DNA of 64,000 nt from TMP-86 sp964247385 (GCA_964247385.1 CAXTUB010000002.1:62001-126000), one strand, 5' to 3'; counted from the first letter of the stretch, positions 32,435-41,914 are shown. Numbers and translations are program-made. Notes: generated by a model from the letters alone, not told the origin.

Positions 32435-35400
32435 GCAGCCACTCCTTCGTAAATACCTTCGAGACGATCTTCGAGCTCTTCACCGGCACAGCGAAGCGCA
32501 GCCAGCATTTCTTCGTCCGGCTTCCAATAGTTGCGATCCGAGGCTTCGAGCAGGCGATTTGCGACTTTGGCGGAAGCGGCTGGGTTGAGCTTCGCAAGCC
32601 GCGCGCGCATCTCGGGATCGAGCATGAACACCTGCGTGATTTGCTGATACACCCACGGTTGAACTTCGCCGGTGGTGGCCGACCAGCCGAGCGTGTTGGT
32701 GACGTGAGCTTCGATCTGCCGCACGCCTTCGTAGCCATGCGCGAGCATTCCCTCGTACCATTTCGGATTGAGCGTGCGTGTGCGCGCCTCGAGCGCGACT
32801 TGTTCCGACAAGGTGCGCACGGTGTGCGCGCCGGCGGTCTGATCGCCGATGTAGACCGGCGTTCCCGGGCGGCCCTTGGCGCGGCGCACCGCACTGTTGA
32901 TTCCGCCGAGCGTATCGAAATACGTATCCACTGTCGTCACTCCGAGCTCGACGGAATCAAGATTCTGATAGGTGAAGTCGACGCTCGCGAGCACGCTCGC
33001 CAGCAGCGCCGGTTGCGCTTTCGGCAGGCCGCTGCGGCCGTAGGCGAAATTCTTGCGGCGCGTGTACGCCTCCGCGAGCTCGTCCGTCTCGTTCCACTGG
33101 CCATTCTCGATCATGTGATTGACATTCGCGCCATAGGTGCTTTCGGCGTTGCCATACACGCGCAGCGCCGCAGTCTCCAGATCGCAGTCATGCATTCGCA
33201 TGTAATCGAGAGCGTGCTTGCGCACGAAATTTTGCTCGAGCGGCTCATCGGCCGATGCGGCAAGCAATGCAGCTTCCGCCAACAATTTGATCTGCAATGG
33301 CAGCAAGTCGCGAAAGATTCCCGACAGCGTCATCATGACGTCGATGCGCGGCCGGCCGAGCTCGCTCAGGGCGATGAGCTCTGCGCCTGCGATGCGCCCA
33401 TAGTTGTCGAAGCGGGGCGCAGCGCCCATGAGGGCCAGAGCCTGCGCGACGGGCGCGCCCTCGCTCTTCAAGTTGTCGGTTCCCCACAGAACCATCGCGA
33501 TGGATTCGGGGTAGGGGTGGCCATCGGCGGCGTGTCGCGCAAGCAGGCTCGCCGCCTGCCGTGCACCGTCGCGAACCGCAAAAGCGCTCGGAATTCGAAA
33601 TGGATCGAAACCGTGCACGTTGCGGCCGGTGGGCAGAACGGCCGGCGTGCGTATCACGTCGCCGCCGGGCCCGGGTCGAATGAAGCCGCCGTCGAGCGCG
33701 TGCACGATGGCGCTCAGTTCGTGCTCTTGCGACAAAGTGAGGTGAGTGGCGGCGAGCGAGCGCAACGCATCGGCGAGAGCAGCGTCCGGCAAACGCTGCG
33801 GGCCTTGCGCATCAGGCGCGTGGCGCGCGCACAGCTCTTCAACGTCGATGCCCGCAACGATGTCGTCGAGCGCTTCGGCGGGCGGGGAAACCTGGCCCGC
33901 ATCCGCCATGGCTTGCAGGAAATCGCGCCGCTGCGCCGCGCTCGGCGGCCGGCCGACGACATGCAAACCGTAGGGGATCAGGCTGTGCTCGATCTCCGAG
34001 ATCCTCACCGCCAGGGCCTCGATGTCTCGATCCGCGCTCGATGCCTTCGGCTCGGTCGGCGAAAGCTCCAGGGCGGCCGCTTGCTCTTGAATCAACTGCG
34101 CCAGCTCACCGCGCTCGGGCGCAAGCGGATCTCCGAGGCGAAATCGCTCGATCGATTCTTTGATCTCGCTCAAGCCGCGATACAGACCAGCGCGCGCAAC
34201 GGGCGGCGTCAAATAACTGATGAGCGTCGCGGCCGAGCGCCGCTTGGCGATGGCGCCTTCGGACGGATTGTTCGAGGCATACAGGTACAGATTCGGCACA
34301 TCGCCAATGAGCCGGTCGGGCCAGCACGCTTCACTCAATCCGGTTTGCTTGCCGGGCATGAACTCGAGCGCGCCGTGCGTGCCGAAATGCAGTACCGCGT
34401 GTGCGCCGAAATCTTCGCGGATGAATCGGTAGAAGGCGCTGAAGGCGTGCGTCGGGGCAAACCCTTTCTCGAACAACAGACGCATGGGATCGCCCTCGTA
34501 GCCGAATCCCGGCTGCAATCCGACGAACACGTTGCCGAAAAATTGGCCCAGCACATGAATCGATGCGCCATCGCTCTGGTGTTTGCCGGGCGCTGGGCCC
34601 CATTGCGCCTCGATATCTTTCAAGTAGCGCTCGCGCCGCACGTGCTCACCCACCGGCACGCGCTTGCACACATTCGCGAGGGCGCCAAACTGCGCGGCAT
34701 TCCCGCCGATGATGGCCTCGCGCAACGCATCGGGGTGCGCGGGCAGATCGACGCGATAGCCTTTGGCGCGCAGATCGCGCAACGTGTTGAACAGCGACTC
34801 GAACACCGACAGATGCGCAGCGGTGCCGGCATTGCCGGCGTTTGGAGGGAAATTGAACAACACCATGGCGACCTTGCGCTGCGCGCGCTCGGTGCTCTTC
34901 AGCTCGATGAGCTTCGCCACTCGGGCTGCGAGCCGCGCGGCGCGCTCGGCATGCACCACCATATCTGCGTCATGACCGGAGGTTGCGCCCGCGCCGGCGC
35001 GTGAGCGGCCGCCGAATACCATCGGGCCCGTAGCGCCATCGAGCTCGGGAATGGCGACCATGATGGTCGATTCCACCGGCATCAGGCCGCGATCGGAGGA
35101 CTGCCATTCTTCGACCGATTGAAATTCCAGCGGATGCGCGGCGATGTACGGCACGTCGAGCTTCGAAAGGTATTCTTCGGCGGCGCGTGAATCGTTGTAT
35201 GCGGGGCCGCCCACCAGCGAAAAACCAGTGAGAGAGACCAGCGCATCGATCTTGGCGTGACCCTCGATGAGAAAATACCGGTCGATGGCGGGCCGCGCAT
35301 CGAGGCCTGTGGCGAACGCGGGAATGACGTTCAAGCCTTTGACCTCCAACGCCTCGATCACGCCATCATAATGGCGCGCATTGCCCGCCAACAAATAGGA

Positions 35401-36162
35401 GCGCATGAGGAGCAGCCCCACCGTGCCGCGCGCCTTGGGCTCTCGCGGCAAATGCGCTGCGAGCTCGCTCAAGCGCCCGCTCATGCGCGGGTGATAGACC
35501 CCAATCTCCGGATATTCGATGGGCGGCGATGATTTGGCCGCGGTGCGCAGCCCTTGACGTGCTCCCGATGCATACCGGCCCACCAAGAACCGCACCATGC
35601 GCCGCACGTTCTCCTCGGAGCCCGCGAGCCAATACTGCAAGGTTAGGAAATACGCGCGCACGTCCTGCGCCGCACCCGGGATGAAGCGCAGCAACTGCGG
35701 AATTCTGCGCAGCATCTTCAACTGCTGCGCGCCGTGAGTGCCCGACTGCTTGCTCGCGCCGCGCAGACGCTTGAGCAACGCCATCGGTCCGTTCTGCGCA
35801 CCGTCCATGCTGAAGCGCCCCATGCGGGTGAGCCGCACGATCTCGGGCGCCGACATGGCGCAAATCATGGCATCGCAGGATTCGCGCCGCGCGCGCAACG
35901 CGCCGAGCACCGGCTCGAAGTGATCTTCCATGAACAACATGGTGGCGAGCACGATATGTGCGCGCTCGATGTCGCGCACGCATCGTGCGAGCGCTGTGCC
36001 ATCGCCTTCCCAGTCCGCGGCTGCGTGCAAGTCGAGGGCAAGGCCAGGCCACTCTTTGCACAGCGCGCGCCGGGCGCGCGCCACGGCGCTCGCCAAGTGA
36101 CTGTCCATGGTCACGATGACGACGCGAATGGGCAGATCAGCGGCCAAAGTGCGCCTTGGCAT
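32431..36162 (-). CDS. bchH: Magnesium chelatase subunit BchH
   Basis: Large porphyrin-binding subunit (1243 residues) of magnesium chelatase, which inserts Mg2+ into protoporphyrin IX with the ATPase subunits BchI and BchD. CobN/BchH family blocks include LPREPKARGTVGLLLMRSYL, FNFPPNAGNAGTAAHLSVFE, HFGTHGALEFMPGKQTG and SGIFRDLLPLQ. The start at 36162 overlaps bchB by 26 bases, more than the usual 4-base coupling in this operon. bchI and bchD must be elsewhere in the genome. Confidence 0.97.
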   Translation of the reverse strand: MPRRTLAADLPIRVVIVTMDSHLASAVARARRALCKEWPGLALDLHAAADWEGDGTALARCVRDIERAHIVLATMLFMEDHFEPVLGALRARRESCDAMICAMSAPEIVRLTRMGRFSMDGAQNGPMALLKRLRGASKQSGTHGAQQLKMLRRIPQLLRFIPGAAQDVRAYFLTLQYWLAGSEENVRRMVRFLVGRYASGARQGLRTAAKSSPPIEYPEIGVYHPRMSGRLSELAAHLPREPKARGTVGLLLMRSYLLAGNARHYDGVIEALEVKGLNVIPAFATGLDARPAIDRYFLIEGHAKIDALVSLTGFSLVGGPAYNDSRAAEEYLSKLDVPYIAAHPLEFQSVEEWQSSDRGLMPVESTIMVAIPELDGATGPMVFGGRSRAGAGATSGHDADMVVHAERAARLAARVAKLIELKSTERAQRKVAMVLFNFPPNAGNAGTAAHLSVFESLFNTLRDLRAKGYRVDLPAHPDALREAIIGGNAAQFGALANVCKRVPVGEHVRRERYLKDIEAQWGPAPGKHQSDGASIHVLGQFFGNVFVGLQPGFGYEGDPMRLLFEKGFAPTHAFSAFYRFIREDFGAHAVLHFGTHGALEFMPGKQTGLSEACWPDRLIGDVPNLYLYASNNPSEGAIAKRRSAATLISYLTPPVARAGLYRGLSEIKESIERFRLGDPLAPERGELAQLIQEQAAALELSPTEPKASSADRDIEALAVRISEIEHSLIPYGLHVVGRPPSAAQRRDFLQAMADAGQVSPPAEALDDIVAGIDVEELCARHAPDAQGPQRLPDAALADALRSLAATHLTLSQEHELSAIVHALDGGFIRPGPGGDVIRTPAVLPTGRNVHGFDPFRIPSAFAVRDGARQAASLLARHAADGHPYPESIAMVLWGTDNLKSEGAPVAQALALMGAAPRFDNYGRIAGAELIALSELGRPRIDVMMTLSGIFRDLLPLQIKLLAEAALLAASADEPLEQNFVRKHALDYMRMHDCDLETAALRVYGNAESTYGANVNHMIENGQWNETDELAEAYTRRKNFAYGRSGLPKAQPALLASVLASVDFTYQNLDSVELGVTTVDTYFDTLGGINSAVRRAKGRPGTPVYIGDQTAGAHTVRTLSEQVALEARTRTLNPKWYEGMLAHGYEGVRQIEAHVTNTLGWSATTGEVQPWVYQQITQVFMLDPEMRARLAKLNPAASAKVANRLLEASDRNYWKPDEEMLAALRCAGEELEDRLEGIYEGVAA

Positions 36163-37735
36163 CGTACAAAGTTTCCAAGGTCACCAGAGGCAGCGCGCGT
36201 TCCGCCGCAAAGCGCTCGGTATTGCGGCGCGCCTTGCCGCGAACGAAGAAGGGAATCTTTCCGAGCTCCTTCTCGGCTTCCGGCGACCAACTGACGACGC
36301 CGCGCCGCGAGTCGGGCGCGATGCTCGCCGGCGGCATGCTGGGCCCCTCAGCGGCGTCCGGCGCGCTCTTGTGGGAACCGAGATGCGAGGCGGGAGCCGC
36401 ATCGTGAAATTCGAAATCGCCGCGGAACATCGTCAGCAGATGCTCCTCGAGGCCCATCATCAAAGGATGAATCCAAGTGTCGAAGATGACGTTGGCGCCT
36501 TCGAAGCCCATTTGCGGGGAGTAGCGCGCCGGAAAATCCTGCACGTGCACGGGCGCCGAGATCACCGCGCACGGCACGCCGAGGCGCTTCGCGATATGCC
36601 GCTCCATTTGCGTGCCGAGCACGAGCTCGGGCGCGAGCGCAGCGATCTGCGATTCGACGGCGAGGTAGTCATCGGTGATCAGCGGCGTCACGCCGTAGCG
36701 CTTCGCGGCCTCGCGCACCTCCCGCGCCTGCTCGCGGCTATACGTTCCCAAACCAACCACGGTCAATCCGAGCTCTTGCGCCGCGATGCGCGCAGCCGCC
36801 ACCGCATGCGTCGCATCGCCAAAAACGTACACGCGCTTGCCGGTCAGATAGTTCGAATCCACCGAGCGCGAATACCACTCGGAGCGATCCACATCCGCTT
36901 GCAGTGCAGGCGCTGGATCGACGTTCGCCAATTGCGCAACTTCCTCGATGAACTCGCGCGTCGCCAGCCGCCCAATCGGCACCGTGCGTGTAGACGGCTG
37001 ATCGAACGTACGTTGCAGCCATTCGGCGGCGGTGCGGGCGATTTCCGGATACATGATCACGTTGAAATCTGCATCGCCCAAGCGCGCCAGATCGGAAGGC
37101 GCAGCGTCGAGCGGCGCGATGACGTTGACATCGATATCCAGCGGCGCCAACAACTCGCGCACCGCACGCACATCATCGCGATGACGAAAGCCAAGCGCCG
37201 TGGCGCCCAAGATATTTGCTCGGGCTCTGCGCGCGCCGGCTCCTGTGCCTGCATCGCCGCGCGGCGGCCGCTTGAAACCGGAAGGCGGCGCGTGCGGCCC
37301 GGCGAGGGTGCGAACCAACTGATAAAACGTCTCGGCTGCGCCCCAATTCTCCTTTCGCTGATAGGAGGGCAGCTCGAGCGGAATCACCGGCACGGGCAAG
37401 TCGAGCGCCCGCGCGAGACCTCCGGGATCGTCTTGAATCAGCTCACCCGTGCAGGATGCGCCGACCATCAGCGCCTCAGGATGGAAGCGCTCGAAAGCCT
37501 CGCTCACGGCGCTCTGAAACAACGAGGCCGTGTCCTTGCCGAGATCGCGCGCCTGAAACGTCGTGTAGGTGACGGGCGGGCGGCGCGGCAGCCGCTCGAT
37601 CATGGTGAACAGAAGATCCGCATATGTATCGCCTTGCGGCGCGTGGAGCACGTAGTGCAAGTTGCGCATGGCGGTAGCGATACGCATGGCGCCCACATGC
37701 GGCGGCCCCTCATAGGTCCAGATCGTCAGTTGCAT
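36137..37735 (-). CDS. bchB: Light-independent protochlorophyllide reductase subunit BchB
   Basis: Catalytic DPOR subunit paired with BchN. Residue Asp36 (HAPQGDTYADLLF), the unusual aspartate ligand of the BchN-BchB cluster, is present; other landmarks are MVGASCTGELIQDDPGGLAR and SAPVHVQDFPARYSPQMG. 532 residues, with a C-terminal domain (about 460-532, WSPEAEKELGKIPFFVRGKA) that shields substrate in known structures. The start shares one base with the bchN stop (TGATG). Between residues about 155 and 180 lies a Gly/Arg/Ala-rich insertion (RPPRGDAGTGAGARRARA) probably forming a loop. Confidence 0.96.
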   Translation of the reverse strand: MQLTIWTYEGPPHVGAMRIATAMRNLHYVLHAPQGDTYADLLFTMIERLPRRPPVTYTTFQARDLGKDTASLFQSAVSEAFERFHPEALMVGASCTGELIQDDPGGLARALDLPVPVIPLELPSYQRKENWGAAETFYQLVRTLAGPHAPPSGFKRPPRGDAGTGAGARRARANILGATALGFRHRDDVRAVRELLAPLDIDVNVIAPLDAAPSDLARLGDADFNVIMYPEIARTAAEWLQRTFDQPSTRTVPIGRLATREFIEEVAQLANVDPAPALQADVDRSEWYSRSVDSNYLTGKRVYVFGDATHAVAAARIAAQELGLTVVGLGTYSREQAREVREAAKRYGVTPLITDDYLAVESQIAALAPELVLGTQMERHIAKRLGVPCAVISAPVHVQDFPARYSPQMGFEGANVIFDTWIHPLMMGLEEHLLTMFRGDFEFHDAAPASHLGSHKSAPDAAEGPSMPPASIAPDSRRGVVSWSPEAEKELGKIPFFVRGKARRNTERFAAERALPLVTLETLYDAKAHFGR

Positions 37736-39024
37736 CAGGCGACCAGCCGCTCGCGCCTGAGAAACGGGCGCGCGATGAGCTCAGCGAGATCTTGAGCTTG
37801 ATCAAATCCTTGGATGGGCGTGAACACGAGCTCGATGGACCATTTGGTCGTTTGACCTTCGGCCTCAAGTGGATTGGCAAGACCGAGTCCGCAAATCACG
37901 AGATCCGGATGTGCCGCGCGGCAACGCTCCAGCTGCGCCTCGACATGTTGCCCCTCGACGATGCGAGTGTCCCTCGGCAGACGCTGCAATTCCTCACGCA
38001 AATGGAGGCGATGCAAATAGGGCGTGCCTACTTCAACGAGCTCCATTCCGAGCTCCGCGCTCAGGAATCGCGCGAGTGGAATTTCCAGCTGCGAATCCGG
38101 AAAAATGAACAAGCTCTTGCCCTCGAGCACGGGCCGATAGCGCCGGCAGCTCGATTGCGCTCGGGCGTAGCCCGACGCGGTGACTTGCTCAAACTGCGCA
38201 GCGCTCGCTCCGAACGCGCGCTGCGCCGCGCGGAGCCATTCGAGCGTGCCTTCCGCGCCGAGCGGGAAAGGCGCCGGGAGGTGCTGCGCACCGCGCTCGG
38301 CTAGCGCCCGCGCCGTATCGCTGAGAAAGGGCTGAGCCAATAGGAACCGAGTGCCAGGCCCCACAGCCGGCATTGCGCCGCTGCGTCGCGCGGGTAGGAA
38401 ATCGACATTCGCCACGCCCATGTTTTCGAACAGGCGGCGAAACTGGTCTTCGACCACATCGGCGAGGGTGCCGACCACACACAAGTGCGGCCCGGTCTCA
38501 CGCCGCTCCGGAAGCGCCGGAACGAGAGCAGCGAGGCACGCGTCCTCACCCTGCGTGAACGTGGTCTCGATGCCGCTGCCCGAATAGCTCAACACCTGCA
38601 CCGCAGGTGTAAACTTTTGCGTGAGGCGGGCCGCCGCGCGCGACAAGTCGAGCTTGATCACCTCGGACGGGCACGAGCCCACCAAAAAAAGCAGCTTGAT
38701 ATCGGGCCGCCTTCCCAAGAGCTCGCAGGCCACCCGATCCAACTCTTCGTTTGGATCGGCGAGCCCGGCGAGATCGCGGTCGTCGATGATTGCAGTGGCA
38801 AAACGCGGCTCGGCAAAAATCATGACGCCCGCGGCCGACTGCATGAGATGCGCGCAGGTGCGCGATCCCACGATGAGGAAAAACGCGTCCTGAATTTTGC
38901 GGTGCAGCCAAATGATGCCCGTCAGGCCGCAGAACACCTCGCGCTGGCCCTTCTCGGACGAAAAGTGCAGGTCGCCTCGATGAGCGATGCTGGCCGGAAC
39001 ACAGACCTCGGCCGCGCCGCTCAT
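37735..39024 (-). CDS. bchN: Light-independent protochlorophyllide reductase subunit BchN
   Basis: NifD-like DPOR subunit that reduces ring D of protochlorophyllide with BchB. Cluster cysteines at about residues 32 (EVFCGLTG), 57 (SRTCAHLMQ) and 117 (VGSCPSEVI). 429 residues. The ATG overlaps the bchF stop by 4 bases. The sequence CGLTGIIWLHRKIQDAFFLI is a family signature. Gene order F-N-B-H-L-M matches the classical proteobacterial arrangement. Confidence 0.96.
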   Translation of the reverse strand: MSGAAEVCVPASIAHRGDLHFSSEKGQREVFCGLTGIIWLHRKIQDAFFLIVGSRTCAHLMQSAAGVMIFAEPRFATAIIDDRDLAGLADPNEELDRVACELLGRRPDIKLLFLVGSCPSEVIKLDLSRAAARLTQKFTPAVQVLSYSGSGIETTFTQGEDACLAALVPALPERRETGPHLCVVGTLADVVEDQFRRLFENMGVANVDFLPARRSGAMPAVGPGTRFLLAQPFLSDTARALAERGAQHLPAPFPLGAEGTLEWLRAAQRAFGASAAQFEQVTASGYARAQSSCRRYRPVLEGKSLFIFPDSQLEIPLARFLSAELGMELVEVGTPYLHRLHLREELQRLPRDTRIVEGQHVEAQLERCRAAHPDLVICGLGLANPLEAEGQTTKWSIELVFTPIQGFDQAQDLAELIARPFLRRERLVA

Positions 39025-39500
39025 GCCGCCCGCAGTAAATCAGCCGGCAGTGGCTCGCGCGGGGCGTGGCGTGCTGCGCGGAATTTCAACAGGAATTGGG
39101 TCGCATTGATCACGTACGCCGAGTAAGCGAGCAGTGCGACGAGCATTTGCACATGCGCCGAGCCGATGCCCCAGCACCACATGCCGAGGTACGCGGTATG
39201 GATGCCGAGCACGAACATGCTGACGACGTCTTCCCAGAAAAATGCCGGCGCGAACAAATAGCGGCCGAAGACGTCGCGCTCCCACAAACAGCCCGTCCAC
39301 ATGATCGAATACAACACCAGGGTTTTCACGGCAACGGAGCTCGCAGCGGCGTAAAAGCCCACGCCGGTCAACAAAAACCTGAGCACGAGCGACAGGCTCA
39401 CCAAAAAAACGAGAAACTGGATAGGCGCCAGAATGGCTTGCACCCGGGTCCAGATCGATGCGTCGCGTCGAAGCCGTTCTTCGTGTGTATATAAGGGCAT
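39021..39500 (-). CDS. bchF: 3-vinyl bacteriochlorophyllide hydratase BchF
   Basis: Integral membrane enzyme of about 159 residues that hydrates the C-3 vinyl group, preparing the substrate for BchC. Begins MPLYTHEERLRRDASIWTRVQ, then AILAPIQFLVFLVSL, FYAAASSVAVKTLVLYSIMW, WERDVFGRYLFAPAFFWEDV; about four helices. An in-frame GTG three codons upstream (39509) is possible; the ATG at 39500 has AGGTG six bases before it and matches family starts. First gene of the minus-strand operon and preceded by a consensus -35 (TTGACA) in the divergent region. Confidence 0.93.
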   Translation of the reverse strand: MPLYTHEERLRRDASIWTRVQAILAPIQFLVFLVSLSLVLRFLLTGVGFYAAASSVAVKTLVLYSIMWTGCLWERDVFGRYLFAPAFFWEDVVSMFVLGIHTAYLGMWCWGIGSAHVQMLVALLAYSAYVINATQFLLKFRAARHAPREPLPADLLRAA

Positions 39501-39515
39501 CTTGCGCACCTGCGG

Positions 39516-39581
39516 CGGACCTCAACCCTATGCCCACCCGGGGCTGGTGTCAACATAGCTGTACGTAAAGCGATGTTGACA
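39516..39581. promoter_or_regulatory. Divergent bchF/ppaA control region with 9-bp inverted repeat
   Basis: TGTCAACAT (39548-39556) and ATGTTGACA (39573-39581) form a perfect 9-bp inverted repeat with a 16-base centre. Each arm contains TTGACA reading outward: the left arm supplies a -35 for bchF with TAGGGT 17 bp downstream on the minus strand (about 39525-39530), the right arm a -35 toward ppaA with a poor -10. Arm ends resemble PpsR half-sites (TGT/ACA) but not at the 12-base spacing. A regulator binding this dyad would control both operons. Confidence 0.6.
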
Positions 39582-39636
39582 ATCCAACGGGAAGTTGCGA
39601 TGTTGCGCACTCGTCGGAAATCGATGAGGCCTAAGA

Positions 39637-40446
39637 ATGAATCCCTCGTCACGCCAACGCGCGGTTTCGATTTCCTGGGATGATGAGCGCTTGTCCCGGC
39701 TGGTCCGCACGATCGAAGGTGAAATCGTGCCGCGTCTCGTCGTGCTCAACCAGAAGCCTGCGCAGGAGACGCATTACCTTCCGTGCGAGGGCGATGTTCA
39801 GGAGCTGGTGCGTATACTGCTCTCGTCGCATGCCGGGGTGGCAAGTGATGTGGTGGCCTCGGTGCGCAGCCGCGGGGCGGGGCTCGATGCCATTTGCTTG
39901 CATTTGCTCGCGCCCGCGGCGCGCGAGCTCGGTCGGCTGTGGGAAACCGACGAATGCAATTTCCTGCAAGTCACGGTGGGCCTATGCACTTTGCATCAAT
40001 TATTGAGGGAGCTCAGCCCGCAATTTCGCAGCGACGAAGCGCAGCGCAGAGCGGGCCGGAGAATCCTGCTGCTTGCGCACCCAGGGGAACAACACACGTT
40101 TGGCGTATCGTTGGTGGCGCAGTATTTGCGGCGCGCCGGGTGGGACGTCTGGCACGAATTTCCGGATTCGACCGCCGACATCATCGATATCGTCAGCAGT
40201 CACTGGCTGGCCGCGGTGGGCATCTCCGCGGGAAGCGACGTACGCCTCGCGAATGTGAGCGCAACCATTCATGCAATTCGACAGGCATCGCGCAACCGCG
40301 CCATCGGCGTGTTGTTAGGCGGCCCGATATTCACTGCTCAGCCGCATGTCGCTCACGAGCTTGGCGCCGATGCGACGGCGGTTGACGGAAATCAAGCCGT
40401 CCTGCGCGCCGATCAGATTTGCACCGCTTTGCTGAGCGCCAATTGA
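39637..40446 (+). CDS. ppaA: Cobalamin-binding photosynthesis regulator PpaA/AerR
   Basis: Antirepressor-type partner of PpsR/CrtJ; AerR binds B12 and modulates DNA binding by the repressor in response to light and oxygen. This 269-residue protein has a helical N-terminal half with GRLWETDECNFLQVTVGLC (about 99-117) and a B12-binding Rossmann fold with HPGEQHTFGVSL; His153 is in the position of the cobalt-ligating His of AerR. Downstream sequence VGISAGSD and LLGGPIF completes the fold. A GAGG ribosome-binding site lies 8 bases before the ATG. Followed after 34 bases by ppsR, the conserved pairing. Confidence 0.92.
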   Translation: MNPSSRQRAVSISWDDERLSRLVRTIEGEIVPRLVVLNQKPAQETHYLPCEGDVQELVRILLSSHAGVASDVVASVRSRGAGLDAICLHLLAPAARELGRLWETDECNFLQVTVGLCTLHQLLRELSPQFRSDEAQRRAGRRILLLAHPGEQHTFGVSLVAQYLRRAGWDVWHEFPDSTADIIDIVSSHWLAAVGISAGSDVRLANVSATIHAIRQASRNRAIGVLLGGPIFTAQPHVAHELGADATAVDGNQAVLRADQICTALLSAN

Positions 40447-40480
40447 TGATGCGCGCGCGGCGGGCATTGGGGCATGTGCG

Positions 40481-41914
40481 ATGAAGCCGTTCGGTCATCC
40501 CAAAAAGTGGCTGGCTGGTCTGGCGTACGATTCGGCGTCGAAGCTGTTGACTCTGGGCTCGGATGTGGCGCTCGCAATCGCAGACTCTTCGAGCGGAGTC
40601 ATTCGCGATGTGGCCTTCGGCAACGCGGAGCTACAAGCAGAAATCGGCTCGCATTGGCTGGGCACGTCGTGGCGCGACACGGTCACTATCGAGAGCCGGC
40701 CCAAGCTCGAGGCGCTGTTGAAAGACGCGGGCGCGAAAGGAATGCCGCGTTGGCGGCAGTTGAATCATCCGACGAGCAGCGGAGTGGATCTCCCGATTCA
40801 ATATTGCGCGGTGAAGCTCGGCGCGGGCGGACACATCATCGCGCTCGGCAAGAGCATGCGGCCCATGGTCGAGCTGCAGCAGCAACTGGTCAGTGCTCAA
40901 CAATCCATGGAGCGCGAATACATGAAGCTGCGCCAGACCGAGGCGCGGCATCGTCTGCTGTTTCAAGTCGCGGCAGAAGCCGTGCTCATTGTCGATGCAG
41001 GCACGCGCAAGATCATCGAGGCCAATCCGGCGGCGGCGCGACTGTTGGGAGAGGGCGGCAAGCGCCTGGTCGGGCGGCTATTTCCCGAAGGCTTTGATGA
41101 GGAAAGCTCGCAAGTTCTTCAAGCCATGTTGGGGTCGGTGCGGGCGATTGGCCGCGCCGACGACGTGATCGTGCGCGCCGCCGACGATGGGCGCGAATTC
41201 GCCGCATCCGCCGCTTTGTTTCGCGAAGACCGAGCCTCGTATTTTCTGATTCGCTTGAGCGCCTCGCAGGCCAACGCCGGCGGTGTCGCCGCGCCACGTC
41301 AGAATTCCAAAGTATTGGAGATTGTCGCCAGCGCGCCCGAAGGGTTCGTCGTCACCGACCTCGAAGGCCGCATCTTGTTCGCGAACCGCGCTTTTCTCGA
41401 TCTCGTGCAGCTGGCGACCGAAGAGCAAGCGCGCAACGAGCCCATCGAGCGTTGGTTGGGGCGGCCCGGCGTCGATTTCAATTTACTGACCGCACAACTG
41501 CGTGAGCATGGCTCGCTGCGGTTGTTTGCGACTCAGTTGCGCGGCGAATACGGCTCGAACACCGATGTGGAAATTTGCGCGGTGAGCGTACCGAACAGTG
41601 CGGATCCGTGCTGCGGGTTCACCATTCGAGATGTCGGCCAGCGCGTGACCTTCGACCGCCAAGCGAGCCGCGACAAGCCGCGCTCGGTGGCGCAGCTGAC
41701 GGAGCTCGTGGGCCGCGTGCCCCTCAAGGACTTGGTGCGCGAGTCGACCGACATGATCGAGAAGCTCTGCATCGAGGCGGCGCTGGAGATCACCGGGGAC
41801 AACCGCGCATCGGCCGCCGAGATTTTGGGCCTGAGCCGGCAAAGCCTGTACGCGAAGCTACGGCGATACGGTCTGGGCGAGCTTGCATCGGCCGCTGACG
41901 AATCGTTCGAATGA
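40481..41914 (+). CDS. ppsR: Photosynthesis gene repressor PpsR/CrtJ
   Basis: Transcription factor of 477 residues: N-terminal domain (1-130), Q-linker helix (about 130-160, ELQQQLVSAQQSMEREYMKL), two PAS domains (about 160-265 and 280-385) and a Fis-type helix-turn-helix (about 427-466, NRASAAEILGLSRQSLYAKL). It binds TGT-N12-ACA sites such as those at 12784 and 14846. Cysteines are at 109, 366, 377, 378 and 430. Cys430 (EKLCIEAALE) matches the redox-active HTH cysteine; no cysteine lies between 110 and 365, where Rhodobacter PpsR has its disulfide partner. Stop overlaps bchG (ATGA). Confidence 0.94.
   Translation: MKPFGHPKKWLAGLAYDSASKLLTLGSDVALAIADSSSGVIRDVAFGNAELQAEIGSHWLGTSWRDTVTIESRPKLEALLKDAGAKGMPRWRQLNHPTSSGVDLPIQYCAVKLGAGGHIIALGKSMRPMVELQQQLVSAQQSMEREYMKLRQTEARHRLLFQVAAEAVLIVDAGTRKIIEANPAAARLLGEGGKRLVGRLFPEGFDEESSQVLQAMLGSVRAIGRADDVIVRAADDGREFAASAALFREDRASYFLIRLSASQANAGGVAAPRQNSKVLEIVASAPEGFVVTDLEGRILFANRAFLDLVQLATEEQARNEPIERWLGRPGVDFNLLTAQLREHGSLRLFATQLRGEYGSNTDVEICAVSVPNSADPCCGFTIRDVGQRVTFDRQASRDKPRSVAQLTELVGRVPLKDLVRESTDMIEKLCIEAALEITGDNRASAAEILGLSRQSLYAKLRRYGLGELASAADESFE

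Noticed and set aside
32245..35004. Long open frame (about 919 codons) on the plus strand opposite bchH
   Set aside because: Antisense shadow of a GC-rich gene: the sequence is low-complexity Arg/His/Ala-rich, resembles no family, and the opposite strand encodes intact BchH.
39560..39581. TGT ... ACA pair before ppaA as a classical PpsR box
   Set aside because: The spacing is 16, not 12 bases. TGT-N12-ACG at 39548 also fails the last base. Kept only as part of the larger inverted repeat.
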